64,000 nucleotides of DNA from Brachybacterium sp. UMB0905 (GCF_002871795.1 NZ_PNHL01000014.1:10655-74654), one strand, 5' to 3'; counted from the first letter of the stretch, positions 26,120 through 37,338 are shown. Program-made: numbers and translations. Notes: generated by a model from the sequence alone, not told the origin.

Positions 26120-26443
26120 TCAGGCGTGCGCCTCCTCGTAGGCCTTGCGGATGGTGGCGGAGATGCGGCCACGGTCCGGCACCTCGTAGCCGGCGCTGCG
26201 TGCCCACTCCCGGATCTTCGCGGACTCACTGCTGCGGGAGGCGGGGGCCGTGCCGCGGGTGCGGCGGCCGCCCACGCGGCGGGCCTGCTGCGCCCAGGTG
26301 CCGATCTGCTCGCGGATCTTCTCCGCATTCTCCTCGGACAGATCGATCTCATAGGCGACGCCGTCCAGGCCGAAAGTGACGGTCTGGGCCGCCTTCGTCC
26401 CGTCGAGGTCGTCGATCAGTTCCACATAGGTCTTCCGTGCCAT
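26120..26443 (-). CDS. lsr2: Lsr2-like nucleoid-associated protein
   Basis: Lsr2 is an H-NS-like xenogeneic silencer that bridges AT-rich DNA. The 107-residue protein has the N-terminal oligomerisation domain (MARKTYVELIDDLDGTKAAQ, VTFGLDGVAYEIDLSEENAE), a basic linker with GGRRTRGTAP, and the C-terminal DNA-binding domain SAKIREWARSAGYEVPDRGR followed by ISATIRKAYEEA. The AT-hook-like RGR minor-groove motif is present. It lies alone on its own promoter, upstream of which an AT-rich stretch with a nested inverted repeat is seen. The next gene leftward is convergent. Confidence 0.95.
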   Translation of the reverse strand: MARKTYVELIDDLDGTKAAQTVTFGLDGVAYEIDLSEENAEKIREQIGTWAQQARRVGGRRTRGTAPASRSSESAKIREWARSAGYEVPDRGRISATIRKAYEEAHA

Positions 26444-26575
26444 GGTTTCCCTCGCCTGTGTTCAATGGGTTCGATGGTGCACGCTCATCGTCGTGCGTCA
26501 CGGGACAGTATTACGACTGCTGACGGAAAGAGCAAACAACAAACGCGTTCACACGTTACCGAACTGTTCGTGAAC
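26444..26575 (-). promoter_or_regulatory. lsr2 promoter region with nested inverted repeats
   Basis: Leftward, TTTGCT (about -35) and TAATAC (about -10) are 17 nt apart, some 60 nt before the lsr2 ATG. Upstream lies a nested palindrome: GTTCAC (26547-26552) with GTGAAC (26570-26575), and inside it CGAACTGTTCG (26560-26570). The repeats overlap the 3' end of the small membrane-protein gene. The segment is AT-richer than its surroundings. Confidence 0.4.
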
Positions 26576-26741
26576 CTTCATCCTGGTCCGCTCGCCGCAG
26601 ATATTCCTGTTCCGCCTCACGTTCGGCCTCGCGTTCCCGCCGATCAGCCCGCAGCAGGGCGCGGATCGCGAACCAGAAGATCAGGCCCACGCCGATCGAC
26701 GGCAGCAGTGCACCGGCCTCGAACCAGAACCCGGAACCCAT
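26556..26741 (-). CDS. Small single-pass membrane protein of unknown function
   Basis: This 61-residue protein has one membrane segment (about residues 8-28: AGALLPSIGVGLIFWFAIRA) and a highly charged cytoplasmic tail (RADRREREAEREAEQEYLRR). It starts one base after the lysS stop on the same strand, which argues for a real gene read with lysS. Similar tiny membrane proteins occur at this place, between lysS and lsr2, in related actinobacteria. No function can be assigned. Confidence 0.7.
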   Translation of the reverse strand: MGSGFWFEAGALLPSIGVGLIFWFAIRALLRADRREREAEREAEQEYLRRADQDEGSRTVR

Positions 26742-26742
26742 C

Positions 26743-28251
26743 TCAGGCCTCCGGCTTCACCAGCGGGAACAGGATGGTCTCGCGGATCCCCAGACCCGTG
26801 ATCGCCATGAGCAGGCGATCCACGCCCATTCCCATGCCGCCGGTGGGCGGCAGCGCATATTCCATGGCCTGCAGGAAATCTTCATCCAGGCGCATCGCCT
26901 CATCATCGCCCTGCGCGGCCAGGCGGGCCTGCTGCTCGAAGCGCTCGCGTTGGATGACGGGGTCCACGAGCTCGGAGTATCCCGTGCCCAGCTCGAAACC
27001 GCGCACATACAGATCCCACTTCTCCACCACGCCGGGCGTGGAACGATGCCCGCGCACGAGGGGGCTCGTCTCGACCGGGAAATCACGCACGAACGTCGGC
27101 TCGTGGAGATGATCGCCGACGCGATGCTCGAACAGCTCCTCGACGAGCTTTCCGTGCCCATACTTGGGATGCTCCAGATCCAGATCCAGCGAACGGGCGA
27201 TCTCGCGCAGCCTCTCCGGTGTGGTCTCGGGCGTGATCTCCTCGCCCAGAGATTCGGAGAGGGAGCCGTACACGGTGATCTTCCGCCACTGGCCGGAGAA
27301 GTCGTATTCGCTGCCGTCGGCGAGGGTGACCACCTGGGATCCGGTGGCATGTTCGGCGGCCTCCTGGATCAGCTGCTGGGTGAGATCGCCGATGGTGTTG
27401 TAATCGCCGTAGGCCTGGTACGCCTCGAGCATCGCGAACTCGGGCGAATGGGTGGAATCCGCGCCCTCATTGCGGAAGTTGCGGTTGATCTCGAAGACCT
27501 TCTCGAGCCCACCCACAGCGGCGCGCTTGAGGAACAGCTCCGGCGCGATCCGCAGATACAGGTCCAGGTCAAAGGCATTCATGTGGGTCACGAAGGGGCG
27601 GGCCGCCGCACCGGAGGGGATGACCTGCAGCATCGGGGTCTCCACCTCGATGTACCCGCGTTCGTGGAAGGACTCGCGCAGGGCGTGCATGACCTTGGCG
27701 CGGGTGCGGACGGTGTCGCGCGCCTGCTGGCGCACGATGAGGTCCACGTAGCGGTGGCGCACCCGGGACTCCTCGGACAGATCCGCATGCAGCACCGGCA
27801 GGGGCCGCACGGCCTTCGCAGCCATCTGCCAGGAGTCCGCGAAGATGCTCAGCTCCCCGCGGCGGGAAGCGCCCACACGGCCGTGGAAGAACACGTGATC
27901 GCCGAGGTCGACATCGGCCTTCAGCTGCGCCAGGCGCTCCTCGCCGATCACGGCTTGGGAGGCCATGACCTGCAGGCGCTGACCCTCACCGTCCTGCAGG
28001 GTGACGAAGGCGAGCTTGCCGGTGTTGCGGGTGAACACCACGCGGCCGGCCACTCCGGCCTCATCCTCGGTCTCCTGACCGGCCTCGAGGTGGCCGTACT
28101 GCGCGCGGACCTCGGCGATGGTGGTGGTGACGGGCACGGAGACGGGGTAGGCCTCCTCGCCGCGGGCCAGCAGGCGCTCCCGCTTGGAGCGGCGGACCGC
28201 GACCTGGTCGGAGGTGTCCGTCGGCTCGGGGGCAGGGGTGTTCTCGCTCAT
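26743..28251 (-). CDS. lysS: Lysyl-tRNA synthetase, class II
   Basis: The 502-residue enzyme charges tRNA-Lys. It has the OB-fold anticodon domain (about 50-160, [20 protein letters not shown]), class II motif 1 ([12 protein letters not shown]), motif 2 ([20 protein letters not shown]) and motif 3 ([20 protein letters not shown]). The first 25 residues are a Pro/Thr/Glu-rich extension, common in actinobacterial LysS. It is preceded by panC at 45 nt and followed by the tiny membrane-protein gene. Confidence 0.96.
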   Translation of the reverse strand: MSENTPAPEPTDTSDQVAVRRSKRERLLARGEEAYPVSVPVTTTIAEVRAQYGHLEAGQETEDEAGVAGRVVFTRNTGKLAFVTLQDGEGQRLQVMASQAVIGEERLAQLKADVDLGDHVFFHGRVGASRRGELSIFADSWQMAAKAVRPLPVLHADLSEESRVRHRYVDLIVRQQARDTVRTRAKVMHALRESFHERGYIEVETPMLQVIPSGAAARPFVTHMNAFDLDLYLRIAPELFLKRAAVGGLEKVFEINRNFRNEGADSTHSPEFAMLEAYQAYGDYNTIGDLTQQLIQEAAEHATGSQVVTLADGSEYDFSGQWRKITVYGSLSESLGEEITPETTPERLREIARSLDLDLEHPKYGHGKLVEELFEHRVGDHLHEPTFVRDFPVETSPLVRGHRSTPGVVEKWDLYVRGFELGTGYSELVDPVIQRERFEQQARLAAQGDDEAMRLDEDFLQAMEYALPPTGGMGMGVDRLLMAITGLGIRETILFPLVKPEA

Positions 28252-28295
28252 GGGGGCGATTGTCTCATCACCTTCTGTCCGATGCCCGGTCGACC

Positions 28296-29144
28296 TCAGG
28301 GTGCTGTCGCCTCCGCCACAGCGGCATCCAGCAGCCGGGTGCCTTCCACGCGGGCGGCCACCATGATGAGCACCTCACCGCGGTGCGCATCCGTGATCTC
28401 GCGTAGCGTCGCCGGGTCCACCGCGGCGGCGTAGTCCCAGGTCACCTCCGCCCGGTCGAGGGCATCTGCGAGGACGGCACGGATCGCGCTGGCCGATGGG
28501 GCGGCGGCCCGGGCGGCGGTGACCGTGCGGGACAGGGCGAGCGCCTCCTGCTTCCCGCCCTCGCTGAGGTAGATGTTGCGGCTCGAACGGGCCAGGCCCG
28601 ACGGTTCGCGCTGGATGTCCACGGGCTCGATCCGCACCGGCAGGTGCAGGTCCGCGACCAGGCGCTGGACGAGGGCGAGCTGCTGGGCGTCCTTGCGGCC
28701 GAACACGCTCACGTCGGGCCGGGTGAGCTGCAGCAGCTTGGTGACCACGGTGAGCACGCCGTCGAAGTGGCCGGGGCGCTGGGCGCCCTCGAGCACGGTC
28801 CCGGCCGGTCCGGCGGTGACCGAGACGGTGGGCGGCAGCACCGGGTACATCTCCTCCACGGCCGGGGCGAAGATAAGGTCGACCAGGCCGTCGACCGCGG
28901 CGAGATCCGCGCCGAGGTCGCGCGGGTAGGCGTCGAAGTCCTCATGGGGGCCGAACTGCAGGGGGTTCACGAAGTCCGTGAGGATCACGTGGTCGGCGAG
29001 CTCGCGGGCGCGCGCGACGAGGGCGAGGTGCCCGTCGTGCAGGGCCCCCATCGTCATCACGGTGGCGACGCTGCCGCTGAGGGCATCACGCTGTTCGCGC
29101 AACTGCGGGATCGTCGTGACCAGGGTGGTGGTGCGCTCGCTCAT
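28296..29144 (-). CDS. panC: Pantothenate synthetase
   Basis: PanC condenses pantoate with beta-alanine using ATP. The 282-residue enzyme has the nucleotidyl-transferase HxGH site ([20 protein letters not shown]), [39 protein letters not shown], and [20 protein letters not shown], all standard PanC signatures. Its ATG overlaps the stop of the DUF2520 gene (ATGA). The beta-alanine supplier panD is 33 kb away at 62060. No panB or panE gene is in the window. Confidence 0.96.
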   Translation of the reverse strand: MSERTTTLVTTIPQLREQRDALSGSVATVMTMGALHDGHLALVARARELADHVILTDFVNPLQFGPHEDFDAYPRDLGADLAAVDGLVDLIFAPAVEEMYPVLPPTVSVTAGPAGTVLEGAQRPGHFDGVLTVVTKLLQLTRPDVSVFGRKDAQQLALVQRLVADLHLPVRIEPVDIQREPSGLARSSRNIYLSEGGKQEALALSRTVTAARAAAPSASAIRAVLADALDRAEVTWDYAAAVDPATLREITDAHRGEVLIMVAARVEGTRLLDAAVAEATAP

Positions 29145-30052
29145 GGGTTCTCCTGCTCCGGCGGCGGGGTGAGCAGGGCCTGGAGGGCAGCGCGCTGCTC
29201 GTCCCGCAGTGTCGCACGGTTCAGCGCGGCCCTCGCGAGGGCCCGATAGGTGTCGGCCGTATCCGCGGCGGTGCCCGGGGTGGCGGTGGCATCGAGGTCC
29301 GCGAAGGCCTCGAGGTGGGCGCCGACGGTGCCCGCGTCCCCACGCATCACCGGCCCGGTGAGGGCCCGGGAGCCACGCTGCAGGGAGTTCTCGAGCGCCG
29401 CCTCGAGCAGGGGCCGCAGGTACGCGCCGGGGTCCTCGATGCCGATCCGGCGCAGGGATTCGCGGGCCTGGTCGACGAGGACCACGAGGTGGTTGGCGGC
29501 GTGGGCGAGTGAGGCGTGGTAGAGGGGGCGGTCACCCTCGGCGAGTATGACGGGCTCTCCCCCGAGCTCGACGACGAGCGCCGCCGCGACGGGCAGCAGC
29601 TCCTCGCTCCCGGTGACCGCCATGGGGCAGCCGGTCAGGCGCGGCAGGTCCGCGCGGGTGCCGGTGAAGGTCATGGCGGGGTGGATCGCGAGGGTCGCCG
29701 CGCCGGTCCGGGCCAGGGGTGCGAGGACGTCGGCGCCGTGCATGCCGCTGGTGTGCACCACGAGCTGCCCGCCGGGGGCGAGGCCAGCGGCGGCGATCCC
29801 GGCGGCCAGGGGCGCGAGCTCATCATCCGGCACGGCGAGCAGCAGCATCTCGCTGCGTTCGACGATCGCGGGCACGTCCAGCAGCGGCACCCCGGGCAGC
29901 AGCTCGGCGGCACGCTCGCGGGAGGCATCGGAGACGGCGTAGGCGCCGGTGATCGCGTGCCCCTCCTCGCGCAGGGCCGCGCCGAGCACAGCGCCGACGC
30001 GGCCCGCGCCGATCACACCGATGCCGAGCCGCGGGGCGTCCGGGCCGGTCAC
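29141..30052 (-). CDS. Rossmann-fold NAD(P)-binding protein with DUF2520 domain
   Basis: The 303-residue protein begins with LGIGVIGAGRVGAVLGAALR, a Rossmann loop (GxGxxG), followed by LLLAVPDDELAPLAAGIAAA and a His-rich stretch (HTSGMHGADVLAPLARTGAA, AIHPAMTFTGTRADLPRLTG). The C-terminal DUF2520 helical domain contains YHASLAHAANHLVVLVDQA. The fold resembles ketopantoate and prephenate-type reductases. Being co-translated with panC (4-nt overlap), it is a reasonable candidate to supply pantoate by reducing ketopantoate, in place of PanE. This is inference. It also overlaps the upstream PH-domain gene. Confidence 0.82.
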   Translation of the reverse strand: MTGPDAPRLGIGVIGAGRVGAVLGAALREEGHAITGAYAVSDASRERAAELLPGVPLLDVPAIVERSEMLLLAVPDDELAPLAAGIAAAGLAPGGQLVVHTSGMHGADVLAPLARTGAATLAIHPAMTFTGTRADLPRLTGCPMAVTGSEELLPVAAALVVELGGEPVILAEGDRPLYHASLAHAANHLVVLVDQARESLRRIGIEDPGAYLRPLLEAALENSLQRGSRALTGPVMRGDAGTVGAHLEAFADLDATATPGTAADTADTYRALARAALNRATLRDEQRAALQALLTPPPEQENP

Positions 30053-31656
30053 GGAGCCATCTCCGCAGGCGGGGTCGGCACGGGCGGGCCACCGGCGAGG
30101 ACCGGGCGCGGCCAGTGCTCACGGTCGCTGTAGCGGCGCAGCGTCGCGGCGTCCCGGCTGAGGGTGGCGTGCAGGGCGAGGACATCCGCGCGCGCGAGGT
30201 TCGTGAGCATCGCGCTATCTCCGGCCACCTCGACCGTCAGGTCCAGGACCCCGAATCGCCGGGTCAGCGGCCCGTCACCCACCGAGAGCTGCTGGATGCG
30301 CTCGCGCGGGATGATCTGCACGCGCCGGGTGAAGATGCCGGAGCGCAGCAGCAGCGCGCCCGGCAGCAGCACGGCCACCTCGGTGCGCCGTGCGATCCAG
30401 TACAGCGGCACCGGGGTGCGCAGTCCGTCGATCTGCCGGGCCGGGGCGGTCAGCAGGTGCTCGAGCGTGGCGAGGTCATCGTCGGTCCCGAGCGGCGCGG
30501 CCAGATGCCCGAGGGTGGCCGCGAGCTCCTCGCGGGTGCCGACGGGCAGCACGGGCCGATCGCCGTCCTCTCCGAGCTCGGCCATGCCGGCCACGGTGGC
30601 GTTCACGGCAGTCCAGCCCGGGCTGCGCCACAGCAGGGGGCGGTGCAGCTCAAGGCTCTGGATGCGGCCGGGAGCGATGTTGTCCGTGCGGGTGTTCAGC
30701 AGGCCGCGGCGCATCCGCAGGCCGCCGTCGGTGCTGCGGGAGACGAAGCCCCATCCGGCCTCGATCCGGCCCAGCACATACTTCGGCACGGCGATCACGA
30801 CGGGGGCAAGAGGCACGATCACCGCGAAGGAAAAGCCGTCCTGCCAGATCGCGAGGCCAATGGCGAGCAGCACACCGCCCACCCCGGCGAGGATGCCGAT
30901 CACGAATCCGACATCCCGCAACAGGGCGTGGATGAGGCGCTGTGTGGGCACCTGGGCGATGAGCTCGCCATCGGTCACCCCGTCGTACAGCACCTGGTGC
31001 ATCCGCGCAGCCACACCGTCCCGGGGAGCTTGTGCGGACTTAGCATCACCAGCATCCGCAGCCGTCTGCTCCTCCCCCGCCTCCGGGTCGTGCGCGGCGC
31101 TGCCGGGCGATTCCTCCGGGCTCTGGGCGACCGTGAGGATCTCGCGACGCAGCCGCTCGGCATCGGCCGATCGCACGTACTCGATGTCCAGGTAGGAGTC
31201 CCCGGCCCCGGCCACCTCGACGCGCACTTTCGCCAGGCCCAGCAGCCTCGCCAGCAGCGGGCGTTCCACGGAGACCGATTCGATGCGGACCCGCGGCGCG
31301 AACTCGCGCGAACGGCTGATCCACCCGGTGTGCAGGGACACGCCCTCGGCATCGACCGCGTAGGTGGTGAACCACCAGGACAGGGTGGAGACAGCGACGG
31401 CGATGACAAGCGCCACGGCGAGCACACCGAGGGCGACCAGGGCCCGGGTGAGGGTGAAGTCCTCGAGCAGGCGGGCGATGTTCTGCGCGGTGGCCACCGC
31501 GATGGCGCCCACGATGATCTTCCACCCGGTCACGAGCGGGGTGATCGGGTGGGTGCGGTGACGGGGCGCCGACGTGCCGGGCTCGATGCTCGGCGCCTCC
31601 GGTGCCTCGGGCGAGGTGTCGGGTGGCGGGGCGGTGACGGGATCGGGGGTGCTCAC
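30049..31656 (-). CDS. PH-domain membrane protein (YdbT-like)
   Basis: The 535-residue protein carries repeated bacterial PH (bPH2) domains and two pairs of membrane segments: LVTGWKIIVGAIAVATAQNI and TRALVALGVLAVALVIAVAV near 45-95, and a second block (about 225-275: DVGFVIGILAGVGGVLLAIG). PH regions include VDAEGVSLHTGWISRSREFA, IQSLELHRPLLWRSPGWTAV and IPRERIQQLSVGDGPLTRRF. YdbS/YdbT pairs in Bacillus protect against bacteriocins or envelope stress. The stop and start each overlap neighbours, so it is read with the shorter PH gene. Confidence 0.85.
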   Translation of the reverse strand: MSTPDPVTAPPPDTSPEAPEAPSIEPGTSAPRHRTHPITPLVTGWKIIVGAIAVATAQNIARLLEDFTLTRALVALGVLAVALVIAVAVSTLSWWFTTYAVDAEGVSLHTGWISRSREFAPRVRIESVSVERPLLARLLGLAKVRVEVAGAGDSYLDIEYVRSADAERLRREILTVAQSPEESPGSAAHDPEAGEEQTAADAGDAKSAQAPRDGVAARMHQVLYDGVTDGELIAQVPTQRLIHALLRDVGFVIGILAGVGGVLLAIGLAIWQDGFSFAVIVPLAPVVIAVPKYVLGRIEAGWGFVSRSTDGGLRMRRGLLNTRTDNIAPGRIQSLELHRPLLWRSPGWTAVNATVAGMAELGEDGDRPVLPVGTREELAATLGHLAAPLGTDDDLATLEHLLTAPARQIDGLRTPVPLYWIARRTEVAVLLPGALLLRSGIFTRRVQIIPRERIQQLSVGDGPLTRRFGVLDLTVEVAGDSAMLTNLARADVLALHATLSRDAATLRRYSDREHWPRPVLAGGPPVPTPPAEMAP

Positions 31657-32279
31657 AGCGCCGCCATCAGCTCGACGCCACGTTCGGACAGCAGGGCGCG
31701 CAGCCGCTCAGCCTCCTCGCGCGGCAGGCCGGACACGGTGACCGTGCCGTTGGCGGCCGTGGTGAGCTCAAGGGTCGCCAGGCCATACTTCCGCTCGATC
31801 GGGCCTTCGTCGATCTTCACCGACTGCACCCGCCCATACGGGATGGTCTGGACGGTGCGGAACATGATGCCGTCGGCCACGGTGAGGTGGTCCTCATCAT
31901 CACGGTAGCCGAGGGCCCGCACCCGACGCGGGGTGAACACCAGGGACTGCAGCACGAGCAGCAGCGGCACGAGGCCCAGCGCCCCCAGCCACCACCAGTC
32001 GGTGGCGAGCCATCCCCACACGGCCGCGCCGGCCAGGGCGAGGCCGATCGCATACAGCACGAGGGAAGCGAGGTAGCGGGCGGGGATCAGGCGCTCTGAC
32101 ACCGGGCGCAGCTGATCAGCGCCCAAAAGGCCATCGGCCGGGTCCGACAGCGGCGCGGGTGTCACCGCTGATACAGGGGTGCTCTCCGCCGCTGCGGGGG
32201 TGCTCTCCGCCGCTGCGGGGGTGTGCTCCGCCGCGGGACAGGTGGGGGAATCGGTCATGGCATCCATCGTGGCATCCAT
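31653..32279 (-). CDS. PH-domain membrane protein (YdbS-like)
   Basis: The 208-residue protein has an N-terminal disordered region containing two AAAESTP repeats, then RYLASLVLYAIGLALAGAAV and LGALGLVPLLLVLQSLVFTP as membrane segments, and one bPH2 domain (about 140-208) with RDDEDHLTVADGIMFRTVQT, IPYGRVQSVKIDEGPIERKY and GLATLELTTAANGTVTVSGL. The likely ATG is at 32279, though in-frame ATGs at 32267 and 32258 are also possible. The gene is the first of the PH pair and its stop overlaps the YdbT-like start. Confidence 0.82.
   Translation of the reverse strand: MDATMDAMTDSPTCPAAEHTPAAAESTPAAAESTPVSAVTPAPLSDPADGLLGADQLRPVSERLIPARYLASLVLYAIGLALAGAAVWGWLATDWWWLGALGLVPLLLVLQSLVFTPRRVRALGYRDDEDHLTVADGIMFRTVQTIPYGRVQSVKIDEGPIERKYGLATLELTTAANGTVTVSGLPREEAERLRALLSERGVELMAAL
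32175..32237. repeat. 21-bp tandem repeats in the YdbS-like 5' coding region
   Basis: Two near-identical 21-bp units (32175-32195 and 32196-32216, G/A difference at the first base) and a degenerate third (32217-32237) encode AAAESTP repeats on the minus strand. The unit length is a multiple of three, so copy-number change would keep the frame. Confidence 0.85.
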
Positions 32280-32394
32280 CGGCGCCGATGCCCTACGACA
32301 TGCGGCGTTTCGACCTCCGGCGAAAGTCGATGTCTTCCGGGCACCAGGTCTTCCGTGGCACCAGCGGCGGGAGCGTCGCGCGGCATGTGTGCGC

Positions 32395-32907
32395 TCAGCC
32401 GCCGGCCTCCACGCCGTCCTCGGGCTGGGCCTGCCCGTCATCGGGCGGCAGCTGGCCCCAGCGCTCCACGATCACGCCGAGCACGGCGAGAATGATCCCC
32501 GCCAGAGCCGCCGCCGCGGTGGGCAGAATCCCGCGCACCGGGTCGCCCACGCCGGTAAGCAGCAGAAACAGCGCCTGGCCGGTGAAGATCCCGCCCATCA
32601 CCGAGCCGGTGTAGGCGCAGGCGCGGGCCAGCAGCACGGTGCGGAAAGCCGTGGGCAGGTCGATCTGGTGGCGCCGGGGCTGCAGAGAGGGATGCTCACG
32701 CCGCTCGGCGCTTTCGAGCATGTACCGCCGCAACGGCAGCCCGTAGCCCAGCAGCACCGCGGCGAGGGTGAGCAGCACGGCGCTGGTGAGCCAGCCGGAG
32801 ATCGGCAGGGTGTGGCCCCGCCGCAGCACCGTATCCAGCATCTGCGCACCGAAACCGGTGCTGAGCACGAAGATCAGCACGAGGATGGGGATGCTGAGGG
32901 GCTTCAC
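32395..32907 (-). CDS. DUF3180-family membrane protein
   Basis: This 170-residue actinobacterial protein has four membrane segments: LSIPILVLIFVLSTGFGAQM, LTSAVLLTLAAVLLGYGLPL, the region VLLARACAYTGSVMGGIFTG and LAGIILAVLGVIVERW. DLPTAFRTVLLARACAYTGS with a preceding basic loop is the DUF3180 signature. The function is unknown. It is regularly found next to folK in actinobacteria, as here where its start overlaps the folB-folK stop by 4 nt. A spacer of 115 nt separates it from the PH genes. Confidence 0.85.
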   Translation of the reverse strand: MKPLSIPILVLIFVLSTGFGAQMLDTVLRRGHTLPISGWLTSAVLLTLAAVLLGYGLPLRRYMLESAERREHPSLQPRRHQIDLPTAFRTVLLARACAYTGSVMGGIFTGQALFLLLTGVGDPVRGILPTAAAALAGIILAVLGVIVERWGQLPPDDGQAQPEDGVEAGG

Positions 32908-33800
32908 GGTCGCGCGAACCCCTCAATCTCGGGGCCGGGCGCGAGGTCGGCGCGGTCCGCTGCCTGCGCGAGCAGCGCGCCGATCGGCCCGTGCCCGGGC
33001 AGCTCGTCCTCGGGCCGGGCGGCATGCCACGGGCCGAGCACGAAGGCACGCTCGTGGGCGCGCGGATGCGGGATCGTCAGCTCCGGATCGTCGCTGCGCC
33101 AGGTCCCGTAGGTGATGACGTCCACATCCAGGGTGCGCGGGCCCCAGCGGATGCTCCGCTCACGCTGGGCGGCCTGCTCGATGCGGTGCGCGAGCTCCAG
33201 CAGCTCCCAGGGCCCGATGAGGGTGCGCACCCCGATCACGGCGTTCAGGAACTCGCCCTGATCCGCGGGGCCGCCGACCGGGGCGGTGCGCAGCACCGGG
33301 GAGGTCCAGGCGATGTCGATCCCTTCCGCGGCGTGCAGCTGCTCGAGAGCGGCGCGCAGGTGCTCCTCGCGGTCCCCCAGGTTGGTGCCGAGGGCTAGCA
33401 CGGCCTCTTCCGGGGCGGCCTCCCGCTCGATGCTGAGGGTGACGTCCTGCACCGGCAGGCCGACGGGGGCGGCGCTCTTGTGCAGCCGCAGCGCGAGGTG
33501 GCGCACGAGCGGATGGCCGACGTCCTGCAGGATCCTGCGGGCGATCCGGTCGGCGAGGGTCTCCAGCAGGGCGACCGGCTCCCCGGAGAGCTCCTCCTGC
33601 ACGGCGCGGGCCACGTCGGCGTAGTTCACGGTGCGGGTGAGATCATCCCCGGCGGCGGCGGGCGCAGTGTCCAGCCCCAGGGTGACATCGGCGCTGAAGG
33701 TCTGGCCGAGGGCGGTCTCCTGGGCGAGCACGCCGTGGTGCCCCCAGGCCCGGATACCGGTGACCTCGATGCGGTCCAGGCGGCGGCGCGGGCTGATCAT
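32904..33800 (-). CDS. Fused dihydroneopterin aldolase / HPPK (FolB-FolK)
   Basis: The 298-residue protein fuses two consecutive folate enzymes. Residues about 1-125 are FolB (IEVTGIRAWGHHGVLAQETA, with conserved catalytic Glu and Tyr in TVNYADVARAVQEEL). Residues about 130-298 are FolK, 6-hydroxymethyl-dihydropterin pyrophosphokinase: LALGTNLGDREEHLRAALEQ, VLRTAPVGGPADQGEFLNAV, and RWGPRTLDVDVITYG plus IPHPRAHERAFVLGPWHA. Such fusions are known in several actinobacteria. The gene overlaps folP upstream and the DUF3180 gene downstream by 4 nt each. Confidence 0.95.
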   Translation of the reverse strand: MISPRRRLDRIEVTGIRAWGHHGVLAQETALGQTFSADVTLGLDTAPAAAGDDLTRTVNYADVARAVQEELSGEPVALLETLADRIARRILQDVGHPLVRHLALRLHKSAAPVGLPVQDVTLSIEREAAPEEAVLALGTNLGDREEHLRAALEQLHAAEGIDIAWTSPVLRTAPVGGPADQGEFLNAVIGVRTLIGPWELLELAHRIEQAAQRERSIRWGPRTLDVDVITYGTWRSDDPELTIPHPRAHERAFVLGPWHAARPEDELPGHGPIGALLAQAADRADLAPGPEIEGFARP

Positions 33801-34657
33801 CGCCCGCGGCTCCGGCGCAGCCTGTCCCCCACCGTGACGGCGGCGAGGCTCGGCGGCACGGCGTGCACGCGCACCGCCCAGGCTCCGCGCTCGGCGCTGT
33901 AGGCGCTAATCGCGGCGGTGGCCTGGTCGCGGTCCACCCCGAGGGCGCCGACGAAGCGTTTGCGGGAGGCGCCGATGAGAATCGGCAGGCCGTGCTCGGC
34001 GATCTGCTCCCACTGCGACAGCACCGCCCAGTTCTGCTCGGCGGTCTTGGAGAAGCCCAGGCCCGGGTCCGCCACCAGGAAACGATCTTCCACGCCGGCC
34101 TCGCGCAGATCCGCGAGGCGCTCGGCGAGCTCCGCGGCGACCTCGGCGGCGACGTCGTCGTAGACGGCCAGGTCGTTCATGACGTCGCTGTGGCCGCGCC
34201 AGTGCATGGCGATGAACACCGGTGGGGTGCCCAGATGGGTGCGCAGCCGTGCGGCTTCGCGGCCCATATCCGCATCGGCGCGTCCAGCGGAGACGTCGTT
34301 GACGATCAGCGCTCCGGCGGCGACGGACTCCGCTGCGACGCTCGCGCGCATCGTGTCCACGCTGATCACCGCGCCTTCGGCGGCGAGCTCGCGCACCACG
34401 GGGATGACGCGGCGCAGCTCCTCGGCCTCATCCACCCGGGGTGCCCCGGGGCGGGTGGACTCCCCGCCCACATCGATGATCTTCGCGCCCTCGGTGAGGA
34501 GGCGTCGGCCGTGGGCGAGGGCGTCGGGCAGCTCGTGATGCTGGCCGCCGTCAGAGAAGGAGTCCGGGGTGACGTTCAGCACGCCCATCACGAGCGTCTC
34601 GTCGGCGGGGAGGTGGGAGGGCAGCCCGTCGGGGCGTCGCAGCTGGCTCATCGTCAT
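33797..34657 (-). CDS. folP: Dihydropteroate synthase FolP
   Basis: FolP joins hydroxymethyl-dihydropterin pyrophosphate with p-aminobenzoate and is the sulfonamide target. The 286-residue TIM barrel has LVMGVLNVTPDSFSDGGQHH, AKIIDVGGESTRPGAPRVDE, VISVDTMRASVAAESVAAGA and IVNDVSAGRADADM, FLVADPGLGFSKTAEQNWAV, and ILIGASRKRFVGALG, all diagnostic. The ATG at 34657 is chosen because longer frames only give Arg/Gly-rich shadow sequence. It lies 17 nt after folE and overlaps folB-folK downstream. Confidence 0.94.
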   Translation of the reverse strand: MTMSQLRRPDGLPSHLPADETLVMGVLNVTPDSFSDGGQHHELPDALAHGRRLLTEGAKIIDVGGESTRPGAPRVDEAEELRRVIPVVRELAAEGAVISVDTMRASVAAESVAAGALIVNDVSAGRADADMGREAARLRTHLGTPPVFIAMHWRGHSDVMNDLAVYDDVAAEVAAELAERLADLREAGVEDRFLVADPGLGFSKTAEQNWAVLSQWEQIAEHGLPILIGASRKRFVGALGVDRDQATAAISAYSAERGAWAVRVHAVPPSLAAVTVGDRLRRSRGR

Positions 34658-34674
34658 CGCGCCATCGCTTCCGG

Positions 34675-35276
34675 TCAGTGTCCGCGGATCAGGGCGAGCG
34701 CCTCGGCGCGAGTGCTGGTCTCGCGCAGCATCCCGCGCACCGCGCTGGTGATGGTGCGGGCGCCCGCGGCTCGCACCCCACGCATGGACATGCACATGTG
34801 CTCGGCCTCGACGACGACGATGCTGCCGGCGGCGCCGAGCTCCGTGGTGAGGGCATCGGCCACCTGGGAGGTCAGGCGCTCCTGGACCTGCGGGCGGCGT
34901 GCGAAGCCCTGGACGAGGCGGGCGAGCTTGGACAGGCCCGTCACGCCGCCGCTGCCGGGGATGTAGCCCACATGGGCGGTGCCGAAGAAGGGCAGCAGGT
35001 GGTGCTCGCACATGGAGAAGAACTGGATGTCCCGCACCAGCACGAGCTCCTGGTGGTCGATGTCGAACGTGGTGCGCAGCACCTCGCTGGGCTCGATCGC
35101 GAGCCCGCCGAACACCTCGGCGTACATGCGGGCCACCCGGGCGGGGGTGTCCTTCAGGCCGTCGCGGTCCGGGTCCTCCCCGATCGCCGCGAGGATCTCC
35201 CGCACCGCCGCCTCGATCCGGGCGTGATCCACCGTCGGCAGCGACGGCTCGCCGGTCATTCCCGCGCTGGTCTCGC

Positions 35277-35280
<4 letters not shown>
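34675..35280 (-). CDS. folE: GTP cyclohydrolase I FolE
   Basis: FolE turns GTP into 7,8-dihydroneopterin triphosphate. The 201-residue protein has [20 protein letters not shown], the zinc and active-site segment [60 protein letters not shown], and [20 protein letters not shown] with the second Cys. The ATG at 35280 overlaps the ftsH stop (ATGA). A longer in-frame start at 35442 lies in ftsH and is rejected. Confidence 0.96.
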
Positions 35281-37334
<2,054 letters not shown>

Positions 37335-37338
37335 GTGA

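Noticed and set aside
26560..26570. CGAACTGTTCG as an SOS (LexA) box
   Set aside because: Actinobacterial LexA sites have four bases between CGAAC and GTTCG; here there is only one, and lsr2 is not a known SOS gene.
30115..31908. 597-codon plus-strand frame over the PH-domain genes
   Set aside because: Shadow of two real minus-strand genes; composition is Gln/Gly/Ala-rich without domains.
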